From: Uranotaenia lowii
Taxonomy: Eukaryota > Arthropoda > Insecta > Diptera > Culicidae
Reading direction: 5' to 3'
DNA: 64,000 nucleotides
Assembly (NCBI RefSeq): GCF_029784155.1
Contig: NC_073693.1
Coordinates: forward strand, 281,497,456-281,561,455
Program-made: the position numbers and the translations under genes
Notes under the pieces: generated by a model
What the model was told of the DNA's origin: nothing
The model's input: the letters and a program-made list of their open reading frames with translations, nothing else
Databases searched by the model: none
Shown here: one piece after another, positions 23,126 through 32,640 of the stretch
How positions within the stretch are numbered: the first letter of the stretch is position 1
Layout: each line of letters begins with the position of its first letter

Positions 23126-23197
23126 ATTCTAAGTCCTTTTCAAAGGAAAACACTTAGAATCTTTTTGAAGTTAGGAAAATCTTATCTCTTAGACTAA

Positions 23198-23620
23198 GAA
23201 CATGATACATGAGACCTGTGACCTGGGATATGAGACCTGGGATTTGAGACCTGAGACCTGAGATTTGAGACCTGAGACCTGAGACCTGAGAACTGAGACC
23301 TGAGACCTGAGACTTGAGACCTGAGACATGAGACATGAGACCTGAGACATGAAACATTAGAAATTAGACATGAGACCTGAGACCTGGAAACTGAGACAGG
23401 GGATATTAGACTTGAGACCTCAGCATGAGACATGAGACCTGAGACCTGAGACCTGAGACATGAGACAAGAGCCATGAAACATGAGACTTTAGACCTGAGA
23501 CATGGGACATGACACATGAGGCATGAGACATAAGACATGAGACCTGAGGCATGAGACAAGAGCCATGAAACATGAGACCTGAGACCTGAGACATGAGACT
23601 TTGGACCTGAGACCGGAGAC
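23198..23620 (+). repeat. 7-bp satellite (GAGACCT)n, left arm
   Basis: Units GAGACCT and GAGACAT recur in phase for over 400 bp. Minus-strand frames through it give Ser-Gln-Val-Ser-Gly-Leu type repeats and are artefacts. Confidence 0.95.
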
Positions 23621-24215
23621 AAGCTACTTGAATTAGTACCGCGAGAAATAAGTTTAGCTCCGATTTCAACATGCGACCCCTCTAATGAAAGGGTTTGACT
23701 TGTGGGTGACGAAAAATAGTGTCGCGACTTCGCTAGTACAAGCTACTAGTGTTAGTACCGCGATTAATTAGATTAGCTCCGATTTCAACTTTCGACCGGT
23801 CAAGTGAAAGGGTTTGACTTGTTGGTGACGAAAAATAGTGTCGCGACTTCGTTAGTACAAGCTACTAGTTTTAGTACCGATAGAAATTATATTAGCTCCG
23901 ATTTCAACTTGCGACCCCTCTAGTGAAAGGGTTCGACTTGTTGGTGACGAAAAATAGTATCGCGACTTCGCTAGTACAAGCTACTAGTGTTAGTACCGTG
24001 AAAAATTAGTTAAGCTCCGATTTCAACTTTCGACCGGTCAAATGTAATGGTTTGACTTGCTGGTAACGAAAAATAGTGTCGCGACTTCGCTAGTACAAGC
24101 TACTAGGGTAAGTACCGGTAGAAATTAGATTAGCTCCGATTTCAACTTTCGATCGTTCGAGTGAAAGGGCTTCACTTTTAGGTGATGAAAAATAGTGTCG
24201 CGAGCTCGCTAGTAC
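23621..24215 (+). repeat. 119-bp satellite, five units (left arm)
   Basis: AAGCTAC/AAGCT marks recur at 23621, 23740, 23859, 23978, 24097 and 24216, exactly 119 bp apart. Each unit has a CTAGTACAAGCTACTAG near-palindrome, GTCGCGAC and AGCTCCGATTTCAACTT. Two variants alternate: GCGACCCCTCTAGTGAAA (A) and TCGACCGGTCAAGTGAAA (B). Their order from outside in is A, B, A, B, B-like. Confidence 0.96.
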
Positions 24216-24257
24216 AAGCTCTAGGGTTGAAACTGATTTCTACCTGTACAAACCCTA
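24216..24257. other. Centre of the palindrome
   Basis: CTAGGGTT and AACCCTAG face each other across about 20 nt (GAAACTGATTTCTACCTGTAC-like spacer, centred near 24238). This is the turn of the inverted repeat. Confidence 0.85.
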
Positions 24258-25097
24258 GTAGCTTGTACTAGCGAAGTCGCGACATTATTTTTCGTCACCT
24301 ACAAGTCAAACCCTTTCATATGACCGGTCGAAAGTTGTAATCGGAGCTAATCTTATTTCTATCGGTACTAACCCTAGTAGCTTGTACTAGCAAAGTCGCG
24401 ACACTATTTTTCGTCACCAACAAGTCGAACCCTTTCACTAGAGGGGTCGCAAGTCTAAATCGGAGCTTAACCAATTTCTCGCGGTACTAGCCCTAGTAGA
24501 TTGTACTAGCGAACTCGCGACACTATTTTTCGTCATCTACAAGTCAAACCCTTTCACTTGACCGGTCGAAAGTTGAAATCGGAGCTAAACTAATTTCTCG
24601 CTGTACTAAAACTAGTAGCTTGTACTAGCGATGTCGCGACACTAATTTTCGTCACCCACAAGTCAAACCCTTTCACTAGAGGGGTCGCAAGTCTCAATCG
24701 GAGCTAATATAATTTCTATCGGTACTAACCCTAGTAGCTTGTACTAGCGAAGTCGCGACACTATTTTTCGTCTCCTACAAGTCAAACCCTTTCACTAGAG
24801 GGGTCGCAAGTCTCAATCGGAGCTAATATAATTTTTCGCGGTACTAACCCTAGTAGCTTGTACTAGCGAAGTCGCGACACTATTTTTCGTCATCTACAAG
24901 TCAAACCCTTTCACTTGACCGGTCGAAAGTTGAAATCGGAGCTAAACTAATTTATCGCGGTACTAAAACTAGTAGCTTGTACTAGCGATGTCGCGACACT
25001 ATTTTTCGTCACCCACAAGTCAAACCCTTTCACTAAAGGGGTCGCAAGTTGAAATCGGAGCTAATATAATTTTTCACGGTAATAACACTAGTAGCTT
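24258..25097 (-). repeat. 119-bp satellite, seven inverted units (right arm)
   Basis: GTAGCTT marks (one copy reads GTAGATT) at 24258, 24377, 24496, 24615, 24734, 24853, 24972 and 25091, each exactly 119 bp apart. The order of variants from outside in is A, B, A, A, B, A, B, so the outer A-B-A matches the left arm. The last unit meets the inverted 7-bp satellite at 25097/25098. Confidence 0.96.
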
Positions 25098-25500
25098 GTC
25101 TCAGGTCTAAAGTCTCATGTCTCAGGTATAATCTTTCATGGCTCTTGTCTCATACCTCAGGTCTCATGTCTTATGTCTCATATTTCATGTGTCAGGTCTC
25201 ATATCTCATGTCTCATGTCTCATGTCTCAGGTCTCAGGTCTCAGGTGTCATGTCTCAGGTCTCAGGTCTCAGGTCTCGTGTTTTATGTCTTAGGTTTCTA
25301 GTCTCAGGTCTTAGGTCTAATGTCCCATGTCTTTGGTCTCATTCTTTAGGTCTCAGGTCTCATGTCTCAGATCTCAGGTCCCTGAACTTAGGTCTCAGGT
25401 GTCATGTCTAAAGTCTCAGGTCTCATGTCTCTAGTCTACATTCTCAAGTCCGGGTCTCAAGTCTCAAGTCTCAGGTCTCAGGTCTTAAGTGTCAGTACTT
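25098..25500 (-). repeat. 7-bp satellite (AGGTCTC)n, right arm
   Basis: Reverse complement of the left satellite: AGGTCTC and ATGTCTC units in phase for about 400 bp. The boundary with the 119-bp array mirrors the left one. Confidence 0.95.
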
Positions 25501-25519
25501 CAGAGCTGCAGAATTCGAA

Positions 25520-25680
25520 TGGTCTTTTTTTACACGGTTTTCGGGAATTAACACGGTTTTTTTTTACACGGTTTTCGGGAATTAGCACGGTTTTTTTTAC
25601 ACGGTTTTCGGGAATTAACACGGTTTTTATTACACGGTTTTTTTTTACGCGGTACGTATATCAGTGTAAAAAAAACCTTA
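25520..25680 (+). repeat. ACACGGTTTT repeat, right block and element end
   Basis: Three to four units of about 36 bp with ACACGGTTTTCGGGAATTA, in the same orientation as the left block, then TTACGCGGTACG and GTAAAAAAAACCTTA, the inverse of the element's left terminus. Confidence 0.85.
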
Positions 25681-28044
25681 CTGTACTTGCAAATACCCGG
25701 CCAAATACCAGGAAGTCAGCACGTTTTTTTAGAGATCGGCTCTAACATCTGACTCATGTAGAACACTGGTTAAGCTGTCGAATGGCAAGATGAAGGTAGA
25801 AAATTGAAGTGAGTTCGATTCTCGCCGACGGCATTTGTTTTAATTTACTTGTTTCTGGGATGAATTATCCAATTGGGTAAAAATCCAATAAAATGTTTTT
25901 GTTGTTTCGCTTGAATGTAAATGGTTCCGCAATATTTTGCCCAAAAGCTCGAGTCGTTTTGCCAGTAGACGGGAAATAAGTCATATCACCTTTGGCACAA
26001 TGTACATTTCAGCGCATTTTCGGCACTTAGTTAGCTTCGATCGGCATTGGAATTTTGCAACCACTTCTTTTGGTATAGGAAATATTCATATTACCAGCTA
26101 TGATCTGTACAACCAAGCATTTTTATTGTCTGAAGTATCTGACTGTAGAAGTTTTTCTTCAATACTTCAGTTACATGATTATTTAAAAACAATCGTTTAA
26201 AGTAGGGCAACTTACCCTATAAATAGGAAATCCCACTACATGAAAAAATTTAAAAAATGTACAAATTATATGGAATACTAAAATATTGTTTTCTTCAACT
26301 TAATGAATAAAATCTTAGAACGATTCTAAAAACAAAATTTTAAGCTGAGAATAAAATTGAATGTTTTATATATATTATTACAAAATATTTTGCGAAAAAA
26401 AAATTAAGTTCATCAAAATAATTATTTGAAGATTTTCCAAGCAACTGCTGCGACTGGAATGTTCGGCTAAACTTATTTTTGCATATTCCCTTACCGTATG
26501 GAACTTGTTCTTCCGTCAAACTGTCAGATGGCCTTCCGCTCTTCATTTGATTTGCCCGTTAGGGTTAGGTCATGAACCGACGACGTCATGAGCCTTCCTC
26601 GTCGTCGACAGCCAGACGGGACCAGAAAAAAAACAAACCCGAACAAATTTCGAATCGCGAAAAATGTTAAATTGAATTTGATTATATCGTAGCGAATGCA
26701 AAATGATATAAGACGTGTTGTGACTGTGTGTTTGGATTTACTTCTGGAACAAGGCGGGGATCTTCATTAGCATAGAATGTGAACCATATCACTGATGTGC
26801 TTTCGATGAGATGTTTTCTGCAAACATGTGAATTGAGATTTTTTTATATTGTTTGTTATGTTATTATTCCTTCCCCCTCTGCGTTGTTCCCTTCCAATTA
26901 GTGGATTGTTTGGCTTTAACTAGCCCGTCTTTTGATTCGCTTACGGCATTTGATATACGGAAACAATGACGGGGAAACAATCTCGATGAAATATGCTAAC
27001 GCTTTCCGGTCTGTTGAGAATGATTTCTTAATAAAATGATTGATTCGGTTTCACACATTTTCAAGCACCCTAATGATGATTAATTAGCATGTCAGGGCTG
27101 ACAGGAGCAAAACTACTGGTTTAAGTTGTGGTCATCTATTTAAGTTGTTTATCAATCTTATATGTCGTGATTAAAATCAGGTGAAATTGCATAACGGTTT
27201 TAGTAAATGATAGTTTACTAACATTATCAAATACCCTCATTTCACTCATCCTTTTTAAAAGAATCAAAATATATTTTCCTTTTTTGATTCAATTCTAATA
27301 ACATTTCAACATTTTCTTCTTAACTATGTCAACGGATGACCTTGCCACATTAATGCCAAAATCGATAATAACTTTCCCTCGAAGCTAACGCACTACTGTT
27401 TCAATTCAATTCCGGCAAATTTCCCATCGCGGCGACAACGACGGGAGGAAGTAACTCAATCAATCTTTGGCAAATAGGGCGGTGAAATGTGTCCCCCTCC
27501 TTCGTTTCCTCCAGCGGAATTTTCCCCTCCATCCCTTATAGAGTAAGAAAAAATGATCCCTCAAAAAAAGTATGTTTAGCTTATCGTTCGTACTTGAAGT
27601 GACTGAATGTCTGTTTTTTTGCAGCTGAAGCCAAGGGCACTCTCAATCGGTTCTTCCCCTTGGTAAGCAGACAGTTTTGTGGTATGAATTTTTTTTGTTA
27701 CGAACTTTTTTTTAACGGCAGCAAGCATCCTTCGAAAATTTCATTTTCTCAACACTGTAAACGAGACTCGATCTCCCCGGATTAATTCCAGTCATCATTT
27801 TTTTGTAGCTATAGCCGCAGTAACTCAAATTCGACGGGAGAGTGACGATTTTCTTTTCTTTCCGCATCTAGACGGAGGATGCTGGAATGCGTAGACTATG
27901 TCGGCGGCTGATGATGTGTGGATGCAGCAGAGGGCTTTCTCAGGCACGTTTTCACACAGAGAAGTTGCAGTCTGCGAAGTTCTAAGTGAGTGTTCTTGTC
28001 CTACGGGAGTAAAAAAAAAGTTGATGCCAGACAGAAGCATTTTA
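25681..28044. other. Mostly unique sequence, no gene recognised
   Basis: 25762-25835 has a tRNA-like T arm (GTGAG-TTCGATT-CTCGC). 26540-26630 is GC-richer and includes GACGTCATGAG. 27340-27560 and 27590-27980 are GC-richer blocks without a convincing reading frame. Possible regulatory or untranslated sequence upstream of the gene at 33-35 kb. Confidence 0.4.
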
Positions 28045-28162
28045 AGATCGATGCAACCAGCGAGTAGCGATTAGCGGATAGCGATTAGCGGATAGCGATT
28101 AGCGGATAGCAATTAGCGGATTGCTATTAGCGAATTGCGATTTGTGGATAGCGAGTAGTAAG
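28045..28162. repeat. 7-bp satellite (TAGCGGAT-like), left of copia
   Basis: Repeats of AGCGATTAGCGGAT, based on the word TAGCGAG/TAGCGAT. The same array continues at 31633-32115 on the other side of the copia element. Confidence 0.9.
28158..28162. repeat. Copia target-site duplication (GTAAG), left
   Basis: GTAAG directly abuts the LTR terminus at 28163. The same 5 bp follow the other LTR at 31633-31637. Confidence 0.8.
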
Positions 28163-28305
28163 TCTTGGGGGTAGGAGTGGAAAGAAAGTAGAACCTGCTC
28201 GGTTGGTGGTCTAACAATAACTGGCTACATATTTCTAACTTATTTTACATCATTATAAAATCATGGCATGCTACACATCGCACTTGCTATCTTCATGCTT
28301 CAACA
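28163..28305 (-). repeat. Copia 3' LTR (143 bp)
   Basis: The minus strand starts TGTTGAAGCATGAAGATAGC directly after the purine tract and ends CCTACCCCCAAGA against the GTAAG duplication. Confidence 0.85.
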
Positions 28306-28312
28306 CTCCTCC

Positions 28313-28837
28313 TCAAGGACGATGTTCTGCAGGCCTATCTTTTCCCTCATCTTCTGCAACTTTATCCAGGGGTTTTGTCAGCATGTCTGCCAACATATTC
28401 TCCGTCGGGCAATACTTGACGTTGACGATTCCAGTCCTGGTCAGATCCCGAACGAAATTGTATCGGGTATCGATGTGCTTTGTCCGTCTGGTTTCACCTT
28501 CGGCACTCAGGAATCTGATGCAGCTCTGGTTGCCCTCGTGGATGATCACCGGCTGCTTGATGTCCTCGCCAAGTCCTTGCATCAGCTTCATGAGCCAGAG
28601 TAGCTCCTTGTTAGCTTCAGCAATTGCAACATATTCCGCTTCGGTGGAAGATACTGTCACACACTCCTGCTTTCGTACTGTCCAACTGATCGTTCCATCG
28701 CCAAGTTTGAACAGAAATCCGGAATTCGACTTCCTGTCCGCACGATCGCCCGCCCAGCCAGCGTTAGCGTAACCTTCGAGATGACCTTTTCCTCCCAGTC
28801 GCAGCTTCAGTCCAGCAGTACCCTTTAAATACCGCAA
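28313..28837 (-). pseudogene. Copia RNase H domain
   Basis: A continuous 174-codon minus-strand frame begins MRYLKGTAGLKL. It carries GYANAGWAGDRADRKSNSGF, VSSTEAEYVAIAEANKELLW, KHIDTRYNFVRDL and ENMLADMLTKPL, the complete RNase H signature of Ty1/copia elements. The first acidic residue of the DADWAG box is replaced by Asn (NAGWAG). It ends just before the purine tract and 3' LTR, as expected. Confidence 0.9.
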
Positions 28838-28855
28838 GGCTCGTTTTGCTTCTGT

Positions 28856-29499
28856 TCAGTCACGTTCCGTTGGTTTGCTGACCTTACGCCCGAGGATGGA
28901 CTCCGTGATTGCCAGATCGGGCCGTGTGCATACGGCGACGTAGAGTAAACTTCCCACGAGACTCTGGTATTTCTCGATGGTGGCCATTACTTTCTCCTCC
29001 TTTTGCTCTGCCATGATGTAGCCAGGGTCCATCGGAAACGGCGATGATTTGGCTTGCTCCATCCCGAACATCGTTAATATCCTCTCGATTTAACTTTTTT
29101 GGCTCAACAGGAAACTTCCGTCTGCCGTCCGTCCTGCCGCTCAACACGGATGCCAAGATAATTGCTGGCATCGCCCAGACACGAAAGCTTGAATTTCTTC
29201 TCCAAACGCTTCCGTACCCGCTCGTACTCCTTGCTACCGTTGGTGACGATCAGCATGTAATCTACGTAGAGTAGAATGAATGATAACATACCGTCTTTCT
29301 TCACAAAAAGGCAGCTGTCCGCTTCCGTAGCTTCATATCCCAGCTGCTTCAGAACGTCGGTGATGGTCTGGTTCCAGACCCTTCCTGCTTGCTTCAAGCC
29401 ATATAAACTCCTCCTCAAATGGCACACTTCCGTGGGGTTCCTGGATTCGTACCCAAGCGGTTGACGCATGTAGATGGTTTCAGAGATCTTTCCGTACAA
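28856..29499 (-). pseudogene. Copia reverse transcriptase
   Basis: Frame 29104-29499 contains IYMRQPLGYE, LRRSLYGLKQAGRVWN and ILLYVDYMLIV. The last is the YVDD active-site box with the second Asp changed to Tyr. The frame then shifts near 29100 and continues as EQAKSSPFPMDPGY and YQSLVGSLLYVAVCTRPDLA (28890-29071). The N-terminal part of the domain upstream of 29499 is missing or unreadable. The D to Y change alone would inactivate polymerisation. Confidence 0.85.
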
Positions 29500-29562
29500 A
29501 TATGCCGTCTAGATATCGACATGCTTCACACGTACCGAATTTCTGGCTGCATCCCTGGGCAA

Positions 29563-30145
29563 CTAGCCGGGCCTTGTATCTTGCAACATTCCCGCGCTCG
29601 TCCAGCTTCTTCTTGAAAATCCACCGGCAGCCGACCGGCTTCCGGTTTGGGGGGAGGCTAACGATGTCCTAGGTGCAATTTTACTGCTACTGCTAGTCGG
29701 CATGAAACGAGCATCTCTGCTGTTGATGACGTGCTCGGAACTCCTGTCCAAGAATCTGCCCGCTTTTTGTTGGGTCGAATAACCAACGAAAGCCATCTTC
29801 TGTGCTGCTGCATCAAACTTCGTTCGATTCTGCTTCGGTATCCACACGTATGTATGCATCCGCACCAAAAACCTGTACGTGGCTCAGGTCTGGCTTTTCT
29901 CCCCACCACGCTTCATAGAGAGTGACATCCATCGACCTAATCGGTAGTCGATTCTGGAACGATTTTTGCGTTCTGCTGTGGGGTGTGTGGCGTTGAGAAC
30001 TGCTGTCTGATTCCTTCTTGCTTGAAGAAACTTTCCAACGACCTGTTCTTGAACTCGCCACCGTTGTCGAAGCGCATGACTTTCGGCGGCCTTCCAAATG
30101 TCGTCTTTGCCTCCTGTCGGAGCAGTGGACTGCAAATTGCTAACG
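29563..30145 (-). pseudogene. Copia integrase, C-terminal part
   Basis: TTFGRPPKVMRFDNGGEF carries the second catalytic Asp; TPHTPQQNAKIVPEST covers the glutamate region (normally ERKN-like and here altered). The next frames, SLYEAWWGEKPDLSHVQVFG (seen as TLYEAWW...) and MAFVGYSTQQKAGRFLD, are the GKKP and VFVGY boxes that follow integrase in copia polyproteins. Several frame changes occur, so no continuous protein exists. Confidence 0.8.
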
Positions 30146-30406
30146 TTGGGAACTGATTCGAAGTCCGAAAACACAATTGCCGGAAGTGCAAGGAATTACT
30201 ATTCACTTGAATAATTATACTAAAATTGTTCTCTTAACTTATATTTACAATTTGTACACTATTTACAGAACTTGGACTTTCTTGAAAAAACATATTGAGG
30301 AACATAAACTTCTAAACTTTTCAAAAAGTGCTCGCAAGCGGAAGTCTAAAACGGAACTGAACTCAAAAATCAAATAATGGCGACATCGTTCACTCGATCT
30401 CGTACG

Positions 30407-30441
<35 letters not shown>

Positions 30442-30590
30442 CATACAGCAGGCAGCAGCCAACGGTCGTTTTCTTTCACGCTTACACACGCAGGTTCTCG
30501 TCGATTGCGGTTGAATAGGGTGGTGCGCATATGTCAAGAATTAGGGTGGGCGCAAAATATTTTAATTGTTAGGATGATCTTATTTTTCAA
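30145..30590 (-). mobile_element. Insertion splitting the copia integrase, possible solo LTR
   Basis: About 400-440 bp with no integrase homology, AT-rich at one side, with a (GT)n run at 30408-30441. On the minus strand it begins near TTGCGCCCACCCTAATTC and ends near TTCGGACTTCGAATCAGTTC. The second motif is in the style of LTR 3' ends, but target duplications were not resolved. Confidence 0.4.
30408..30441. repeat. (GT)n microsatellite
   Basis: Uninterrupted GT dinucleotides inside the sequence that splits the copia integrase. Confidence 0.95.
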
Positions 30591-31050
30591 GCTTGGCTTA
30601 AACATCTCCAAAACGATATCCCTCAGCTTCTCCTCAGCATCGGATTTCTCCCGCAAAAAAATGCACGGTTGTGTATCGGGAAAAGTCATCGGTGACTGTC
30701 AGAGAGTACCGACATCCTCCTGGCGTAACATTTTTCATGGGTCCACATACGTCCACGTGGATCAGGTCCAGCGGAATTTTCGATCGCTTCTTCGTTTTCT
30801 TCGGAAACGGAAGTCGTGCAAGTTTACCTTCTTGGCAGCACTCGCACACGGACCGTATGCCACATACGGTGATCTTGATGCCGGTCGCTAATTTCTTCTT
30901 AAACAGCTCCTGGACGGCGTCGTTGTCTCGATGGCCCATCTTTCTGTGCCACGCGTGCTGGCAATCCTGCGTGTGCGTTTTCTCTGCTTCCTTCATGGCG
31001 TTGTGGACGTTCTTGATGCGATACAACCCACCGGCCACAACCGCCAGAGC
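30590..31050 (-). pseudogene. Copia GAG-pre-integrase and integrase N-terminal part
   Basis: Reads GGLYRIKNVHNAM, then HAWHRKMGHRDNDAV and VCECCQEGKL, the His-His-Cys-Cys zinc-binding domain. The catalytic start follows: LDLIHVDVCGPM and TVTDDFSRYTTVHF. Past the frame end near 30634 it continues as EKSDAEEKLRDIVLEMF to about 30590, where homology to integrase stops abruptly. Cutting and joining of copia DNA would need the downstream part, which lies beyond the insertion. Confidence 0.82.
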
Positions 31051-31460
31051 TGCAACTTGCGTCCCCTCTGCTTATGGCCCGGCTTCTGACAATAATGGGA
31101 GACTTTCTTACCAGATCCAGCCTTCAGAACGGATTCCGGATCGTAGCTTCCCTGTTTCGTCACCTCGTCGATCAGCTTGGTTTTCACGAGCTCTAACGTT
31201 AGTTCGTTGTCCGCCCGGCTCTCCAACGTGGTTGTCAGGGCGTTGAACGATTTCGGAAGACTACTCAGCATCAGCGCAATCTGCAGGTTTCTCGTTGAGC
31301 TTCAACCCGGCCACGTACTTCCAGGCTTCGATTCCGGCTTCGTTTCCCGGGACACGTTCCGTCGCAGCCCGTGCAGCCCCTGGATTAGCAGCAGCTCGGT
31401 GCTGAACTTCCAGCTGCTGTAATTCGATTTATTCAGCTTCGGAACTTGAATTTTCTCCAT
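31040..31460 (-). pseudogene. Copia gag with degraded zinc knuckle
   Basis: The first ATG (31460, minus strand) starts MEKIQVPKLNKSNYSSWKF, the usual copia gag opening. LSSLPKSFNALTTTLESR and LTLELVKTKLIDEV follow at 31170-31271, the conserved UBN2-type gag core. The nucleocapsid knuckle near 31075-31100 reads HYCQKPGHKQRG, lacking the first and last Cys. Immediately after it comes the GAG-pre-integrase region, so the protease that should lie between is absent. A frameshift separates the two gag fragments. Confidence 0.8.
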
Positions 31461-31524
31461 TTCACCTAGCTTGAAGAAAAATTTTTCTTCCGTTGTTGAC
31501 TGGTTACTAGGCAACGTAAGTTTT

Positions 31525-31534
31525 TGGGCCCATA
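31525..31534 (-). promoter_or_regulatory. Copia primer-binding site
   Basis: TATGGGCCCA on the minus strand, right after the 5' LTR. Drosophila copia is known to use an internal fragment of initiator tRNA-Met with this core, not the tRNA 3' end. Confidence 0.7.
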
Positions 31535-31537
31535 GCC

Positions 31538-31632
31538 TCTTGGGGGTAGAGGGGTATATTTCTAACTTATTTTACATCATTATAAAATCATGGCATGCTA
31601 AACATCGCACTTGCTACCTTCATGCTTCAACA
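31538..31632 (-). repeat. Copia 5' LTR, shortened (95 bp)
   Basis: Starts TGTTGAAGCATGAAGG (minus strand) and ends CTACCCCCAAGA. Compared with the 3' LTR it lacks about 50 bp in the middle; the first 78 bp and the last dozen bp match. Confidence 0.85.
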
Positions 31633-32115
31633 GTAAGTAGCGAGTAGCAAGTAGCAAGTAGTGAGTAGCAAGTAGCGAATAGCAAGTAGCGAGTAGCGCG
31701 TAGCAAACAGCTAGTTGCGAGTAGAGAGCAGCGGATAGCAAGTAGTATGTATTGAGTAGCAAGTAACGAATAGTGGATAGCAATTAGCGAGTAAGCAAGT
31801 AGTGAATAATGAGTTTCGTATAAAGTATAGCGAGTTGCTATTACATAGTTAGTTGCGATTAGTGATAAGCAAGTAGCAAGTAGCGAATAGCAAGGACCGA
31901 GTAAAGAGTTGCGAGTAGCGATTGGCAAGTTGTGAGTTGCTGATATGCGAGAATAAAGTAGCGAATGGTTAGCAATAGCAATAGATAGAGAGTTGTGGAT
32001 AGCGAGTAGCGAGAAGTGAGTAGCTAGTAACGCATAGTGAGAAATAAGTTGTAGGTAGTGAGTAGTGGGCAGCAAGTAGTGAGTAGCGAATACCAATTAG
32101 CGAGCACTAAGTAGC
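31633..32115. repeat. 7-bp satellite (TAGCGAG/TAGCAAG)n, right of copia
   Basis: Units GTAGCGA and GTAGCAA recur for nearly 500 bp with increasing decay to the right. It is the continuation of 28045-28162. Tyr-Leu-Leu type frames on the minus strand are artefacts. Confidence 0.92.
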
Positions 32116-32640
32116 AACAAACATTGGAAACTGGACATTTTTTTATTACATCGGATGATATTTGACGTCTTATTTTTGCAAATATGAAAATGATCTTGTA
32201 GAATAAAATGTACTCTATTTTGAAAGTCACTCTCCTTCTTCCATGGCGACCATCAAAGATTTTTTTTACAGCACCACTAGTTTTTAAATACGATTCAATA
32301 CAATTATTATTCTTAGTCATTTTCCTGATTTTTCTAATATTCTTTGAAAAAAATCTCATTCACATATGTTTTCCTTTGATGGTGACCGTCAAAATAGAAT
32401 AACATTCGAAAAGTTTGAATTTGTAAGGTTAAAACTTCAGCATCTGAAAGGTAAATTTTTTAAAAAGGTTTTTCGTTCGAAATTCCGTTCCGCCGCCGGG
32501 CGTTTAACTCCCAAAACCTTTTTAGTAGGTTATTCTATACTTTACGAAAACTGTAGGTATCCAACTAGCATATCCAAAACAACGTGTTCCGTTCCGTGGC
32601 AGGGCATCAACTGCCGCCGCCTTTTGGCTCGAGTTTCAGC
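32116..32640. other. No gene seen
   Basis: AT-rich to 32460, then GC rises toward the gene-proximal region. No reading frame with recognisable content. Confidence 0.5.

Larger units (their letters stand above)
22996..25680. mobile_element. Composite foldback element with two-tier satellite arms
   Basis: Outer ends are TAGGTTTTTTTTTACACGG (left) and the inverse of TAAGGTTTTTTTTACAC (right), the ends of the small TIR family also at 17031 and 39642. Next, on both sides and in the same orientation, come units of ACACGGTTTTCGGGAATTA. Inside lies an inverted structure. On the left a 7-bp satellite (GAGACCT) meets a 119-bp satellite (5 units); at about 24238 orientation flips; then come 7 inverted 119-bp units and the inverted 7-bp satellite. 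The two 7-bp/119-bp junctions are mirror images. No protein frame is visible. Foldback-type elements are known in insects, but the exact family is unknown to me. Confidence 0.75.
28163..31632 (-). mobile_element. Ty1/copia LTR retrotransposon, defective, minus strand
   Basis: A full-length insertion by its borders: 5' LTR 31538-31632, 3' LTR 28163-28305, GTAAG duplication on both sides, copia-type primer site TATGGGCCCA at 31525-31534 and a purine tract at 28306-28318. On the minus strand the order is gag, degraded zinc knuckle, GAG-pre-integrase, integrase, reverse transcriptase and RNase H, the Ty1/copia arrangement. It is dead: the protease is missing, integrase is split by about 400 bp of foreign sequence, and there are several frameshifts and stops. 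It sits inside a 7-bp satellite. Confidence 0.92.

Noticed and set aside
23621..25097. CRISPR-like array of regular repeats
   Set aside because: The repeats are 119-bp head-to-tail units without unique spacers, and the setting is eukaryotic.
23154..25411. Ser-Gln-Val-Ser-Gly-Leu type frames on both arms
   Set aside because: Translations of the 7-bp GAGACCT satellite, where a 21-bp frame cycle stays open; no unique coding part.
28263..28772. 169-codon plus-strand frame
   Set aside because: It is antisense to the copia RNase H, which has clear family motifs on the minus strand.
30671..31246. 191-codon plus-strand frame
   Set aside because: Antisense to copia gag and integrase; no own motifs.
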